In this document: positions 7,868 through 17,623 of the stretch, one piece after another
Position numbering within the stretch: the first letter of the stretch is position 1
Layout: the number at the start of each line of letters is the position of its first letter
Assembly (NCBI RefSeq): GCF_001548395.1
Contig: NZ_AP017367.1
Coordinates: 3,075,001 to 3,139,000 of the forward strand
DNA from: Leptolyngbya sp. O-77
GTDB taxonomy: Bacteria; Cyanobacteriota; Cyanobacteriia; Elainellales; Elainellaceae
Direction: 5' to 3'
Length of the DNA: 64,000 nt
Translations under genes and position numbers: made by a program
Notes under the pieces: generated by a model
Database searches by the model: none
Seen by the model: the letters and a program-made list of their open reading frames with translations, nothing else
What the model was told of the DNA's origin: nothing

Positions 7868-10537
7868 GTGGCGATCGCCCTTGAGCAACTGCTCACCCCC
7901 GACATTGCCCGTCCTGCACGATATCTGGGCAATGAGCTAGGGGCTGTTCACAAGCCCTGGTTGGATGCAGACATCCGCTGGGTTTTGACCTATCCCGAAG
8001 TGTATGAGGTCGGCGCGTCTAACCTGGGGCACATTATTTCTCTACAGCATTCTCACGCGCAGCCTCGACAACTGTGCGATCGCGCCTATTTGCCCGGCCC
8101 TGACCTGACCGCCAAACTCAAAGAATCTAGCACGCCGCTATTTGCCGTCGAGTCTCACCGTTCCCTCAGCGATTTCGACATTCTCGGCTTCAGCCTCAGC
8201 TACGAGCTAGGTGCGACCAATATTTTGGAAATGCTGAGCCTGGCCCAGATTCCGCTCACCTGGCGGGAGCGGCAGCAGTCTGGAGTCTGGAGTGTCGAAC
8301 AGGGGAGCTTTCCACTGATTTTTGCGGGTGGGCAAACGGCTACGTCTAATCCCGAACCCTACGCCGACTTTTTCGACTTTATTGCCCTGGGCGACGGCGA
8401 GGAACTGCTGCCCGAAATTGGACTGGTGCTGCAAGAGGGCAAGGCGCAAGGACTGAGCCGTGAGGAACTATTGCTGGATCTGGCGCAGGTTCCGGGCGTG
8501 TATGTGCCTCAGTTTTATGAAATGGCGGTGGATGGGGCCGTGCGTCCCCTGCGGTCAGACGTGCCAGAACGGGTACTGCGCCGCGTCGCTGCCCCCATGC
8601 CTGCCTACTCTATTGGGCTGGTTCCCTACGTGGAAACCGTCCACGATCGCCTGGTGGTCGAAATTCGCCGGGGCTGCACGCGGGGCTGTCGCTTTTGCCA
8701 GCCGGGAATGCTGACCCGCCCCGCACGAGACGTTGCGCCAGAGCAGGTGATCGAAACCATCGAGCAGGGGATGCGGGCGACGGGCTACAACGAATTTTCG
8801 CTATTGTCGCTCAGCTGCTCCGACTATCTGGCGCTGCCTGCGGTGGGGCTGGAAATCAAAAATCGCCTGAAGGACGAAAATATTTCCCTCAGCCTGCCCA
8901 GCCAGCGGGTCGATCGCTTTGACGAAAATATTGCCAACATCATCGGCGGCACGCGCAAGGGTGGGCTGACCTTTGCGCCAGAGGCGGGCACGCAGCGGCT
9001 GCGTGACATTATCAACAAAGGCTTGACCAACGAGGAACTGCTGCGGGGTGTGAAAACTGCCTATGAGCAGGGCTGGGATCGGGTCAAACTCTATTTCATG
9101 ATTGGGCTGCCGGGAGAGACGGATGCCGACGTGTTGGGCATTGCCGAAACGATGCGGTGGCTCCAGCGGGAATGTCGGCTGAAGGGGCGCAAGCCGCTGA
9201 GCTTTAATGTGACGATTTCCAACTTTACGCCCAAGCCCCACACGCCGTTTCAGTGGCATTCGGTGTCTACGGCAGAGTTTGAGCGCAAGCAAAGGCTGTT
9301 GCAGCAGGAATTTCGCACGATTCGCGGACTCAAGGCGAATTTTACCGATGTGCGGATCTCGGCAATGGAAGATTTTGTCGGGCGGGGCGATCGCCGCTTG
9401 GGAGCCGTCGTGCGGCGCGCCTGGGAACTGGGGGCCCGCGAAGATTCCTGGTGGGAGAGCCTGGAGCGCGCTTTTGCGGCCTGGACGGAGGCGATCGCCG
9501 AAGCCGGCCTTACCTGGAAATATCGCCAAGTCGAAAGCGGCGAGTGGAACCTGTTTGGCCAGCCGTCCCCCGCATCCGATTGCCCCACGCCGGACTACAG
9601 CGCCCCCCTGCCCTGGGATCACATCGACACAGGCATCAGCAAAACCTGGCTCCAGGAAGACCTGCACCGCGCCCTGGCAGCCGCCACGGTTCCTGACTGC
9701 TCCTTCGACGGCTGCTCCCACTGTGGCGTGTGCGGGGCAGACTTTGGACACAACGTGGTCGTGCCGCCGCTACCCATTCCCCAGTTCCAGCATCACTTTA
9801 CGCCCGAAACCTGCCGTGCCCAGCGGCTACGGGTGCGCTATGGCAAGCTGGGCAGCATGGCGCTGATTGGTCATTTAGATTTGTTGCGCTTGTTTGACCG
9901 AGCCATTCGCCGCGCCGCGCTGCCCATCGCCTACACGGGCGGCTTTCACCCCAGCCCCCGCATCATGGTCGCTAGCGCCCTGCCGCTTGGCTCCACCAGC
10001 ACGGGCGAAGCGGTGGATTTCGATCTAACCACGGTGATAGACCCTGCCGAGTTTGTGGAAAGACTTGCGGCCCAACTGCCTCCCGAAATACCACTGTATG
10101 GCGTGGAGGCGATCGCCCCCGACGGCCCCACCGCCACCCAGCAGCTCGACCAGGCAGAATACACCCTGGCGATCGCCCTCTCCGACGAAGCAGCCCCGCC
10201 GCTCTCGCCCCAGCAGCCCGCCCAGTGGGTGGAGTCGATCCTCGCCGCCAGCGAACTCTGGTACGACCAGACCACCAAATCGGGCAACGTGCAGAAAATC
10301 AATTTGCGCGATCGCCTCAGCAGACTGTCCCTGATTTCTGCCGATGCGCTGCCGGACGCTATCGCCGCAGCCCTGGCAGCCGTTGACCCCGACCGGGCGA
10401 TCGCCCTGCGCTACGTCGGCAGCTATCGCAACGACGGCACGCTGCTCCGCCCAGAACACGTCGTCTACCTGCTAGAACAGGCCAGCCAGCAGCCCCTGCA
10501 ACTGCTCCACAGTCACCGCGATCGCCTGATCTTTTAG
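7868..10537 (+). CDS. B12-binding-type radical SAM protein with C-terminal DUF2344 domain
   Basis: A large (889 aa) radical SAM protein of the kind commonly found next to RNase E/G in cyanobacteria. The N-terminal part resembles a cobalamin-binding Rossmann region (PEVYEVGASNLGHIISLQ, DILGFSLSYELG). The radical SAM core has RRGCTRGCRFCQPGM, with cysteines at about 270, 274 and 277 for the [4Fe-4S] cluster. A small Cys cluster CSFDGCSHCGVCG follows near residue 620, then a DUF2344 domain with KLGSMALIGHLDLLRLFDRA and GGFHPSPRIMVASALPLG. The substrate is unknown; a tRNA/rRNA modification role has been supposed for such proteins. The GTG start follows GCGAGG at good spacing. Confidence 0.9.
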   Translation: MAIALEQLLTPDIARPARYLGNELGAVHKPWLDADIRWVLTYPEVYEVGASNLGHIISLQHSHAQPRQLCDRAYLPGPDLTAKLKESSTPLFAVESHRSLSDFDILGFSLSYELGATNILEMLSLAQIPLTWRERQQSGVWSVEQGSFPLIFAGGQTATSNPEPYADFFDFIALGDGEELLPEIGLVLQEGKAQGLSREELLLDLAQVPGVYVPQFYEMAVDGAVRPLRSDVPERVLRRVAAPMPAYSIGLVPYVETVHDRLVVEIRRGCTRGCRFCQPGMLTRPARDVAPEQVIETIEQGMRATGYNEFSLLSLSCSDYLALPAVGLEIKNRLKDENISLSLPSQRVDRFDENIANIIGGTRKGGLTFAPEAGTQRLRDIINKGLTNEELLRGVKTAYEQGWDRVKLYFMIGLPGETDADVLGIAETMRWLQRECRLKGRKPLSFNVTISNFTPKPHTPFQWHSVSTAEFERKQRLLQQEFRTIRGLKANFTDVRISAMEDFVGRGDRRLGAVVRRAWELGAREDSWWESLERAFAAWTEAIAEAGLTWKYRQVESGEWNLFGQPSPASDCPTPDYSAPLPWDHIDTGISKTWLQEDLHRALAAATVPDCSFDGCSHCGVCGADFGHNVVVPPLPIPQFQHHFTPETCRAQRLRVRYGKLGSMALIGHLDLLRLFDRAIRRAALPIAYTGGFHPSPRIMVASALPLGSTSTGEAVDFDLTTVIDPAEFVERLAAQLPPEIPLYGVEAIAPDGPTATQQLDQAEYTLAIALSDEAAPPLSPQQPAQWVESILAASELWYDQTTKSGNVQKINLRDRLSRLSLISADALPDAIAAALAAVDPDRAIALRYVGSYRNDGTLLRPEHVVYLLEQASQQPLQLLHSHRDRLIF

Positions 10538-11439
10538 TGCTTTACCCAGCGCCTCCATCACCGCCCAGTCTATAACAGTGCGCTTTTTAACAGATTGCTC
10601 CATTCATCTGTCTACAATTAGAGAGGAGGGTTCGTATCAATTCTCGATTTTGGATTTGCAACTTTGATTGCCAGTCAAGCATCTGCTGGGCTTCTAGCAA
10701 TCTCATTCGTAGCTCCGCCTAGAAGAATTGATACTTAATGCGTTTCGTCGAGGCATCTCGGCTCGAGACACCTCAAGTGAAGCGCTTGCACCCCGTATCC
10801 AGAGCTGCGGACGTTTTGAACCTCAGCCACGGCATTTTTCCATCCCTGTTCCCCCTGTGATAGGAATTATGCAGCGGCTAGTAGCACAATCTTAACGACA
10901 CGCTATAATGCATTTCAAAAGACGCTGATGCGAACTGAGCGCCCATGTTGCTGCCCGTGGTTCAATAGGCAGACTGTTTGGGAGGGAGTTCGCCTCCGCA
11001 GGTTTTGAGACTGAGGACGACTCTGTTGGATGAGTCAAATTGGGAACCTGGCTCCATTGGAAGGTTTGCCCAGTTCTATCAAGCTTGACTAGTGTTGCGT
11101 CAAGCAGCTTTTGCGGACTCACTAGCTGCATCATCCGCAGTTCGTGAGCCAACTCGTGAGTCAATCAGCCCATGAGTCGAGCGTTGACAGACCACTAGCG
11201 AGCGCTAGCTCCGGGTATCAGAAAGCTCCAGGTATTGAAACGGCAGGCAGCTCTTTAATTGTCTTTACATCCAGAGAAGTTAGAAGCAGTACGCTGTCGA
11301 ATCGATGGGTAGTAGGGCATTCCTCGTCTACTCGCCGATACCAGGGTCTTCCGTGTTTACAGATCTACACACAAAATCACCGCAGAAGCGCATCCCGCGA
11401 ATCTGTTCGCTCTGCGTTGCCCCGTTCTGAGGAACTTGA
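10538..11439. other. 900-base region upstream of rne; likely long 5' leader
   Basis: No real gene is seen. It contains a perfect 11-bp inverted repeat (GTATCAATTCT at 10634-10644 and its complement at 10724-10734) around an 80-base loop, and a consensus TATAAT at 10904-10909. If that is the -10 element, rne would have a leader of about 520 nt. Long rne leaders are known from other bacteria, where they serve in autoregulation. Confidence 0.45.
10881..10909 (+). promoter_or_regulatory. Candidate -10 element upstream of rne
   Basis: A perfect TATAAT at 10904-10909 faces rne. The -35 region (GTAGCA at 17-bp spacing) is poor, so this could be a type-2 promoter relying on an activator. Transcription would begin near 10916. 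Confidence 0.35.
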
Positions 11440-13545
11440 ATGTCAAAACAAATTATTATTGCTGAGCAGCATCGAATCGCCGCCGTCTTTTCAGGAGACC
11501 AAATTCAAGAGCTAATTGTTGCAACCGGCAGCCACCAGGTCAGCGACATCTACTTGGGCATTGTGGAAAATGTCTTGCCGGGGATTGATGCTGCCTTTGT
11601 GAACATTGGAGACAGCGAGCGCAACGGCTTTATCCATGTGTCTGACCTCGGTCCGCTCCGCCTCAAAAAAGCGGCCGCCCCCATCACCGAACTGCTCGTG
11701 CCCCAGCAAAAGGTGCTGGTGCAAATTATGAAAGAGCCGACCGGCAATAAAGGACCCCGGCTCACCGGAAACATCAGCCTGCCCGGACGCTATCTGGTAT
11801 TGATGCCCTCTGGACGGGGCGTGAATCTGTCGCGCCGAATTCGCAATGAAAACGAGCGAAATCGCCTGCGGGCCCTGGCGATTTTGGTAAAACCAGCGGG
11901 CATGGGGTTATTGGTGCGAACCGAAGCGGAAGGCGTGCCGGAAGAAGCCATTATCGAAGATTTGGAAGCGCTGCAAAAACAGTGGGAAGCTATTCAGCTA
12001 GAAGCTGCCAATACCCGTCCGCCCTGTCTGCTGAATCGAGATGATGATTTTATTCAGCGGGTGCTGCGGGATGTCTACAGCGCTGACGTAAACCGTATCG
12101 TGGTGGACTCCCATACGGGGGCAAAGCGCGTTAAACAGCATTTGATGAACTGGAGCGGCGGTAAGGCTCCGGTCGGCGTGTTGATTGACCACCACCGCGA
12201 ACGCACGCCCATTCTGGAATATTTTCGGGTGAATGCGGCGATTCGCGAGGCGCTGAAGCCGCGAGTAGACTTGCCTTCTGGCGGATACATCATCATCGAG
12301 CGCACCGAAGCGCTGACGGTGATTGACGTGAACTCTGGTTCCTTTACTCGCTCTGCGACAGCGCGAGAAACCGTGCTGTGGACGAACTGCGAGGCGGCAG
12401 CAGAAATTGCCCGCCAGCTCCGGCTTCGCAACATTGCCGGGGTGATTGTGGTGGACTTTATTGATATGGATTCCCACCGGGACAAACTCCAGGTTTTGGA
12501 GCAGTTTAATAAGGCGCTGCGGGCTGATAAGGCCCGGCCCCAAATTGCTCAGCTAACGGAACTGGGACTGGTGGAACTGACCCGGAAGCGCCAAGGGAAA
12601 AATATTTACGAATTGTTTGGAAAGGCGTGTCCGACCTGCGGCGGGCTGGGGCATGTGGTGCATTTGCCCGGAGATGCTGAGGAGGTGGCTGTGCCTGCTG
12701 AAGTGCCCCGCACGTTCCCGGCTGCTCATGAGTCGCGGGCTGTGCAGTTGAGAGAGCCTTGGGACGCTCCGGAGCTAGAGTTTGGCTCTCCGGCACTGGC
12801 AGAGCAGCAGGAGCTAGATTTGACCAACCACCCCAGCTATCAAGACCGAAGCCGAGTGGATAGTCGCCGCCGCCGCCGCAGCCGCCCGCCCCGCTCTGCT
12901 GAGCCGGTGGTGCGGGGGAATGGGGGGCGATCGCCCGACCTTGAGGCGGATACAGACGCGCCCGTTGCGCTTGAAGAACTGCCCGTGCTGAACGGCTCCA
13001 CACCAACCCTAGGAAAAGAGAGCCGAGAGGGGCGAGAGGGGCGGGAAGGGCGCTCAGAAAAGCCAGAGCGGGGTGGGCGCGGGCGACGAGAGCGAGCCGC
13101 CGCAGAGCCACAGCAGGTGATCACGGTGGAGATGACCCCAGAGGAGCAAGAGATTTATGCGCTGATGGGGGTTTCGCCGCTGGTGTTGGCACCGGAACCG
13201 GTGAAAGATCCAAAAACAACGGTGGTGATGGTTGCGCTGCCGGGGCAGGGGCGACAGGGGGGCAACTCGACGGCTTCTGGTACAACTTCTGGCAATGGCA
13301 GCGGGATCTCTGCTGCGCTGCTACAAGAAAAAGAAAAAGCCGAATCTACGCCAGCGCCAGACCCTATTCTGAAATCGGCTGCGCTGGCTGAGCCTGTGGC
13401 AAATGCAGAAAGCCTGCCCGCTGAAGTCGCGATCGCCCCGGTTAGTTCCGACCCTGAGGACGGCAATGCGGCTGGAGATAGCAGCGCCCCTCGTCGTCGC
13501 CGCCGCCGCCGATCGTCTGTGTCAGCCGACGAGTCGGCCTCCTAG
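11440..13545 (+). CDS. rne: Ribonuclease E/G family endoribonuclease
   Basis: RNase E initiates mRNA decay and processes rRNA, tRNA and small RNA precursors. The catalytic half has an S1 domain (about 36-120, with GIDAAFVNIGDSERNGFIH), the 5'-sensor and DNase I-like region with VIDVNSGSFT (Asp296) and IVVVDFIDMD (Asp339) for Mg2+, and the Zn-link CPTCGGLG (Cys397, Cys400). The C-terminal 290 residues are low complexity, rich in Arg, Glu and Pro, as in cyanobacterial RNase E. The tail RRRRRRRSSV matches the nonapeptide known to dock polynucleotide phosphorylase. rnhB follows 36 bases later. Identification is secure. Confidence 0.96.
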   Translation: MSKQIIIAEQHRIAAVFSGDQIQELIVATGSHQVSDIYLGIVENVLPGIDAAFVNIGDSERNGFIHVSDLGPLRLKKAAAPITELLVPQQKVLVQIMKEPTGNKGPRLTGNISLPGRYLVLMPSGRGVNLSRRIRNENERNRLRALAILVKPAGMGLLVRTEAEGVPEEAIIEDLEALQKQWEAIQLEAANTRPPCLLNRDDDFIQRVLRDVYSADVNRIVVDSHTGAKRVKQHLMNWSGGKAPVGVLIDHHRERTPILEYFRVNAAIREALKPRVDLPSGGYIIIERTEALTVIDVNSGSFTRSATARETVLWTNCEAAAEIARQLRLRNIAGVIVVDFIDMDSHRDKLQVLEQFNKALRADKARPQIAQLTELGLVELTRKRQGKNIYELFGKACPTCGGLGHVVHLPGDAEEVAVPAEVPRTFPAAHESRAVQLREPWDAPELEFGSPALAEQQELDLTNHPSYQDRSRVDSRRRRRSRPPRSAEPVVRGNGGRSPDLEADTDAPVALEELPVLNGSTPTLGKESREGREGREGRSEKPERGGRGRRERAAAEPQQVITVEMTPEEQEIYALMGVSPLVLAPEPVKDPKTTVVMVALPGQGRQGGNSTASGTTSGNGSGISAALLQEKEKAESTPAPDPILKSAALAEPVANAESLPAEVAIAPVSSDPEDGNAAGDSSAPRRRRRRRSSVSADESAS

Positions 13546-13581
13546 TCAGCCACTGGATGTACCTGAGGTAGAAGAGGGCAG

Positions 13582-14205
13582 ATGGCAGCCGAGCTAATCG
13601 CGGGCGTGGATGAGGTCGGGCGGGGGGCGCTGTTTGGGCCCGTGGTGGCCGCCGCCGTGATCTTGCCAGAAAGTGCTGCTGCCGAACTGACGGCGCTGGG
13701 TGTGACGGATAGCAAGCTCCTGTCGCCCGCTCAGCGCGATCGCCTGGTGGAACAAGTGCGTCGTCTTGCGATGGATTGCCGGGTTGGTTTTGCCTCGGTG
13801 CGGGAGATTGATCGCCTCAATATTTTGCAGGCATCGCTATTGGCCATGCGTCGGGCGATCGCCCGCCTCAGCCCACAGCCGGAGATGTGCTTGGTGGACG
13901 GCAACCAGTGCATTCCTGGCCTGCCCATTCCCCAGCAGCCAATCATCAAGGGCGACCAGACCTGTTTGGCGATCGCCGCCGCCAGTATCCTTGCCAAAGT
14001 TTGGCGCGATCGCCTGATCGTTCGCCTCTCGGATCGATATCCCCACTACGACCTGGCCACCAATAAGGGATACGGCACGGCGGCCCATCGGCTAGCGCTC
14101 CAAACCTACGGCTGCACACCCCAGCACCGCCGCAGTTTCAAGCCTTGTCAGATAGATCACCTAGATCACCCTCCAATCCAGCAGATCCTCGACTTCGGCT
14201 CCTAA
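13582..14205 (+). CDS. rnhB: Ribonuclease HII
   Basis: RNase HII cuts RNA in RNA-DNA hybrids and single ribonucleotides in DNA. The hallmark IAGVDEVGRGALFGPVVAAAV lies at the N-terminus with the catalytic Asp-Glu pair, followed by VTDSKLL, FASVREIDRLNILQASLLAM, MCLVDGN, IIKGDQTCLAIAAASILAKVWRD and YDLATNKGYGT; the four acidic active-site residues are in place. Length (207 aa) is normal. It follows rne by 36 bases and is probably co-transcribed, a neighbour order common in cyanobacteria. Confidence 0.96.
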   Translation: MAAELIAGVDEVGRGALFGPVVAAAVILPESAAAELTALGVTDSKLLSPAQRDRLVEQVRRLAMDCRVGFASVREIDRLNILQASLLAMRRAIARLSPQPEMCLVDGNQCIPGLPIPQQPIIKGDQTCLAIAAASILAKVWRDRLIVRLSDRYPHYDLATNKGYGTAAHRLALQTYGCTPQHRRSFKPCQIDHLDHPPIQQILDFGS

Positions 14206-14271
14206 AGCCTCGCCGCTGAAACGTGGGGAGACATAGTGCCCAAATCTGGGCTAAGCATTGGGTTCACTGGC

Positions 14272-14856
14272 TCAGTCTGCTGCCAAATCTGGTGCGAAGG
14301 AGAGTGAAGCGCGAGCCGGTTCTGCGAGCTGCGCCCTGACCCAATTTTCATAATCCACCAAAAGCTGATGCATGAGCCGCTGCTTCATCGTGCCCAAAAC
14401 GCTCCGCAGCAGTCCGTTTCCGGTTGCCTCTAGCAAAGGGCGGGGCGTAACCCAGAGCGCAGGTGGCAGACCGACCTCAACCTGCAAATTGGCTTGACCC
14501 AGCAGGCGAGTTCCGTAGCGCGTTTGCACAGGCATCAGTTGGCCCAGCAAATCGAGATGAAATCGCTCGTTGATATAGTCCACGCCCAAAATTTCGCTGC
14601 CCGCCGACCGCAGCGTGATGCCGCCTTCCGCATCATGCCAAATATCAATATCGACTGTGGGCTGAAGGCTAAGCGTAAGAAACGTAATGGGGCGCATCTT
14701 GAGGCGAAAGCGATCGCCCCCCAATGCTTCAACCCGGCTGGGGTCAACCAGCGCGGTTACGAGCCGATGAGGCTGGCGCAGATAGTGCTGAATTGGAATC
14801 GGCTGCTCAGGAACCTTGAGTTCGACCGATTGGGAGGCGGAGAAACGAGTCTGCAT
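14272..14856 (-). CDS. DUF1997 family protein
   Basis: A 194-aa protein of the DUF1997 family found in cyanobacteria and plants. The typical pattern is present: a short N-terminus, then PIQHYLRQPHRLVTALVDPSRVEALGGDRFRLKMRP (two blocks), later VDIDIWHD, and a C-terminal LQVEVGLPPALWVTPRPLLEATGNGLL with a final helix of basic and aromatic residues. It looks like a SRPBCC-like lipid-binding fold (inference). No membrane segment. It is convergent with rnhB and lies upstream of and divergent from pheA. A second DUF1997 protein lies at about 59.5 kb. Confidence 0.85.
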   Translation of the reverse strand: MQTRFSASQSVELKVPEQPIPIQHYLRQPHRLVTALVDPSRVEALGGDRFRLKMRPITFLTLSLQPTVDIDIWHDAEGGITLRSAGSEILGVDYINERFHLDLLGQLMPVQTRYGTRLLGQANLQVEVGLPPALWVTPRPLLEATGNGLLRSVLGTMKQRLMHQLLVDYENWVRAQLAEPARASLSFAPDLAAD

Positions 14857-15304
14857 GTCAGATAGCGTGAGGAGAAAAAATAAATTGCAGGGCAGGGGAC
14901 ATGAAAACTGAATGACCTTGCCGCCTGCTTAACCATCCATTGCAAAAAGACAAAAGACTCAGTAGCAAAAAGCTAGTGCGTAATCGCTCAGCGCTTCAGT
15001 CGAGCAATGCATCACCAGTCCGCGCTGGAAACAATACCCCAGAGGTTGCGTAGCACTCTGCCTGAAACATTAGGGAATCGCCAGAATTTACGCTTGACTG
15101 GGCACTTGCCGGGGGAGAGACTGGGCGATTGACTCGCGGGTTCATTTGCATCAGCTAAGTTCATCCTGAAGCAATATGAAGCTGCAAACAAGCGTGTTGG
15201 CCATCCCTTAAACAAATTTTACAGCTTTTCCCAGAAATCTACCTTGACTATAGGTAGTATACGGAGGCTTTACAGGGAATGCTGAGATTTCTACTGGACA
15301 CTGT
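14857..15304. other. Divergent intergenic region between DUF1997 gene and pheA
   Basis: About 450 bases with no gene seen. It should hold promoters for both flanking genes. GGAGGC near 15262 is too far from the pheA start to be its ribosome binding site, and no clear -35/-10 pair stands out. Confidence 0.4.
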
Positions 15305-16147
15305 ATGACTATTTTGATTGCTCATCTTGGGCCAGCCGGAACCTATGCCGAAGATGCGGCGATCGCCTGTCAGGCATGGTTAGAAAGCACGGCAAGACTG
15401 TCGAGCGAACTGCGTCCCTATTCCAGCATTCCAAAAACGCTGCGGGCCACCGAGAGCGGCGAAACCCAGCTTTCGGTTGTGCCGGTCGAAAACTCGATTG
15501 AGGGAAGCGTCACCACCACCCTGGATACGCTCTGGCAGATGAATTCCTTGCAAATCCAGCGGGCAATTGTGTTGCCGATAGACCATGCGCTCATCTCCCG
15601 CGCCCCCGATCTGGCATCCCTGCAAACGGTGTATGCACATCCGCAGGCCCTCGCCCAGTGTCAGGGGTGGCTAGAGCGGATGCTGCCAGAGGCGCGGCTG
15701 ATGCCCGCCAGTTCAAACGCCGAAGCCCTGCACCGGCTAGACTCAGAGCCTCAGGCAGGGGCGATCGCCTCTCGCCGCGCTGCCAAGCTCTACAATTTGC
15801 CCGTGCTGAGCTACCCGATTAACGACTATCCTGACAATTGCACTCGCTTTTGGGTCTTGGGGTTAACGCCATCCTCCAGCGGCACCCACACCTCCCTGGC
15901 CTTCAGCGTACCCGCCAACGTCCCTGGCGCATTGGTCACGCCGCTCCAAGTCTTTGCGACCCGCAATCTCAACCTGAGCCGGATCGAGTCTCGACCCAGC
16001 AAGCGATCGCTCGGAGATTACGTCTTTTTCATTGACATCGAAGCCAGCGCGGATGATCCGACCGTTCAGCAGGCCCTCCAGGAGCTAGGGCAGCACACCG
16101 AAACCCTAAAACTGCTGGGTAGCTACTCCATTGCGACTGCGGACTAG
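15305..16147 (+). CDS. pheA: Prephenate dehydratase
   Basis: Converts prephenate to phenylpyruvate, the committed step to phenylalanine. The catalytic domain (about 1-185) shows LGPAGTYAEDAA, VPVENSIEGSVTTTLDTLW and the signature NCTRFWVLGL with the catalytic Thr. A C-terminal ACT domain (about 195-275), SLAFSVPANVPGALVTPLQVF and ESRPSKRSLGDYVFF with the ESRP phenylalanine-binding motif, predicts feedback inhibition by Phe. There is no chorismate mutase domain, so it is monofunctional, as usual in cyanobacteria. It is convergent with the LON-domain gene. Confidence 0.95.
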   Translation: MTILIAHLGPAGTYAEDAAIACQAWLESTARLSSELRPYSSIPKTLRATESGETQLSVVPVENSIEGSVTTTLDTLWQMNSLQIQRAIVLPIDHALISRAPDLASLQTVYAHPQALAQCQGWLERMLPEARLMPASSNAEALHRLDSEPQAGAIASRRAAKLYNLPVLSYPINDYPDNCTRFWVLGLTPSSSGTHTSLAFSVPANVPGALVTPLQVFATRNLNLSRIESRPSKRSLGDYVFFIDIEASADDPTVQQALQELGQHTETLKLLGSYSIATAD

Positions 16148-16276
16148 CGCATCTCGAACGTTTCTGGGAGCGAAGCAATTTGCCATGCAGACTTAGCCTG
16201 CCTTTGGGAGAGTAGACGTGAATCGGGCGATCGAAGTCACCACTACGAGCGGCCAGCCTACTTACGCTGGCCGGCA

Positions 16277-16927
16277 CTAGCCATCGAAGCGCAGGGCATC
16301 TTTTAGCGCAGTCCGGGCGGCAAGGTGGCTGCGAGTCGAGGTTAAAATTTCTGCTTCTCGCTCTAGGCGAGCCGCCGTGTCTTGAAGCTCCAACAATGCC
16401 TGCTGCTCTTGAGCCACGCCGTACAGATTGCTGGCGACCCAATAAGACAGCTCCAGCGGCAAATCTGGAATATCGTCGGGCACTTCGATTTCCTGATTAG
16501 TCAGCTTGGCCGAGAGCCGCACCACATCTCGCAAGAGCTGATCGACCTCAATGCTCAGAGAGTGGAGGTTTCGCTCGGTGGGGTGGTCTTCGATCCACTC
16601 GACTAGACCGACGTGATAGGGCTTTTCGCGCACGTAGTCCAACACTCGAAAGCGCTGCTGCCCTACGGTCATAATCTTCATGCGGTCGTCGGGCATCCGG
16701 TGGAAATTGGTGATCTCAGCACAGCATCCCACGCTCGCAACGCGACCATCCGCAGGGTCTACCATCAACACTCCAAAGCGGCGATCGCTCTGAAGAATGG
16801 TGTTCATCATGATTCGGTAGCGGAATTCAAAAATGTGGAGGGGGAGTCGCCGCCCCGGAAACAGAACAACCTCTGAAAGGGGGAAGAGGGGGAGTTCTCG
16901 AACCGCAACCGATGAAGAAAATGCCAT
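16277..16927 (-). CDS. LON peptidase substrate-binding domain protein
   Basis: The protein consists only of the Lon N-terminal substrate-binding domain; no AAA+ or protease domain follows. VRELPLFPLSEVVLFPGRRLPLHIFE, FEFRYRIMM, CCAEI and MKIMTVGQQRFRVLDY match the domain in order, and a helical C-terminal third (LPLELSYWVASNLYGVAQEQQ) is present. Such stand-alone proteins are widespread in cyanobacteria; their clients are unknown. The usual ribosomal protein and tuf genes seen near this gene in other cyanobacteria are not upstream here; instead cutA follows. Confidence 0.9.
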   Translation of the reverse strand: MAFSSSVAVRELPLFPLSEVVLFPGRRLPLHIFEFRYRIMMNTILQSDRRFGVLMVDPADGRVASVGCCAEITNFHRMPDDRMKIMTVGQQRFRVLDYVREKPYHVGLVEWIEDHPTERNLHSLSIEVDQLLRDVVRLSAKLTNQEIEVPDDIPDLPLELSYWVASNLYGVAQEQQALLELQDTAARLEREAEILTSTRSHLAARTALKDALRFDG

Positions 16928-17188
16928 TGAGTTCTGTCTAATCAGTATCAGAGCCAGAGAGCGCTAGAGACGCACCTGCACTCACACGCACTGCAACGAC
17001 TATAGACCGCCGATGCAGCGCTGATGATGGTGCTGGTGGACCGCCATTGCCGTGTACACAAAGCTTTGGGCACTTGTCCTTCAGTTTATCGCATTCCTCT
17101 GGTTTTCCCAAGGTTCGACAAACTGCGCTCAGCGCTCTGCATGGTGTTCTGAGCTGTTCGTGATCTTCGCTTTTAGTGGTCTGAAGTT

Positions 17189-17590
17189 TTAGCGTTCTGA
17201 CTTGTCGTCCTGATGCTGAAGGCTGACCCTCGATAGGGGCGACAGGGGGCTAACTGATGCTCCTAACCAGTTGAGATAGTCTGCTGATCCGGCTGCGATC
17301 GGCAGCGCGAGGATTTCGGGAACGTCGTAGCTGTGGAGTTCCCGGATTTTGGTTTCGAGGTCTGGAAACAGGGTTAGGTCAGTCTTGATCACAAGCTGCC
17401 ACTCGTCTTGCTGCTCCAAGGTATTCTGCCAGGTGTAGACCGAATGGACGGGGAACAGGCTGACGCAGGCCGCCAGCCGTTCGGCGACTAGGGCGCGGGC
17501 GATCGCCTCTGCTTCGGTGCGAGAAGCGGCCGTCGTCAGCACCAAACCATACGGCGCTGGGAGATCGCGCATTGCGGGGAGGTCACTCAT
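17189..17590 (-). CDS. cutA: CutA1 divalent cation tolerance protein
   Basis: CutA1 is a small trimeric ferredoxin-like protein linked to copper/divalent cation tolerance. YGLVLTTAASRTEAEAIARALVAERLAACVSLFPVHSVYTWQ (read as adjoining blocks), EWQLVIKTD, and LHSYDVPEILALPIAAGSADYLNWL are the classic motifs. The family is about 105 aa; here 133 aa result from about 12 extra residues at the start (an internal ATG at 17572 would give MRDLPAPYG) and a serine-rich C-terminal tail. It lies 33 bases downstream of the anti-sigma-type kinase on the same strand. Confidence 0.93.
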   Translation of the reverse strand: MSDLPAMRDLPAPYGLVLTTAASRTEAEAIARALVAERLAACVSLFPVHSVYTWQNTLEQQDEWQLVIKTDLTLFPDLETKIRELHSYDVPEILALPIAAGSADYLNWLGASVSPLSPLSRVSLQHQDDKSER

Positions 17591-17623
17591 ACGGTGCTGC
17601 GGAACTGATGCGTTGAGGCTGCT

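Noticed and set aside
8801..9751. Long minus-strand open frame (316 codons) opposite the radical SAM gene
   Set aside because: It is the antisense shadow of a well-supported gene; GC-rich codon positions keep it open and it has no family features.
10892..11515. Two frames of 90 and 123 codons before rne
   Set aside because: No family pattern; one runs into rne out of frame; the region fits a leader better.
12506..13111. Minus-strand frames opposite the RNase E tail
   Set aside because: Caused by the low-complexity Arg/Glu/Pro-rich coding sequence of rne.
15240..15270. TTGACT near TATAC before pheA as a promoter
   Set aside because: The spacing between the candidate hexamers is far too short for a sigma70 promoter.
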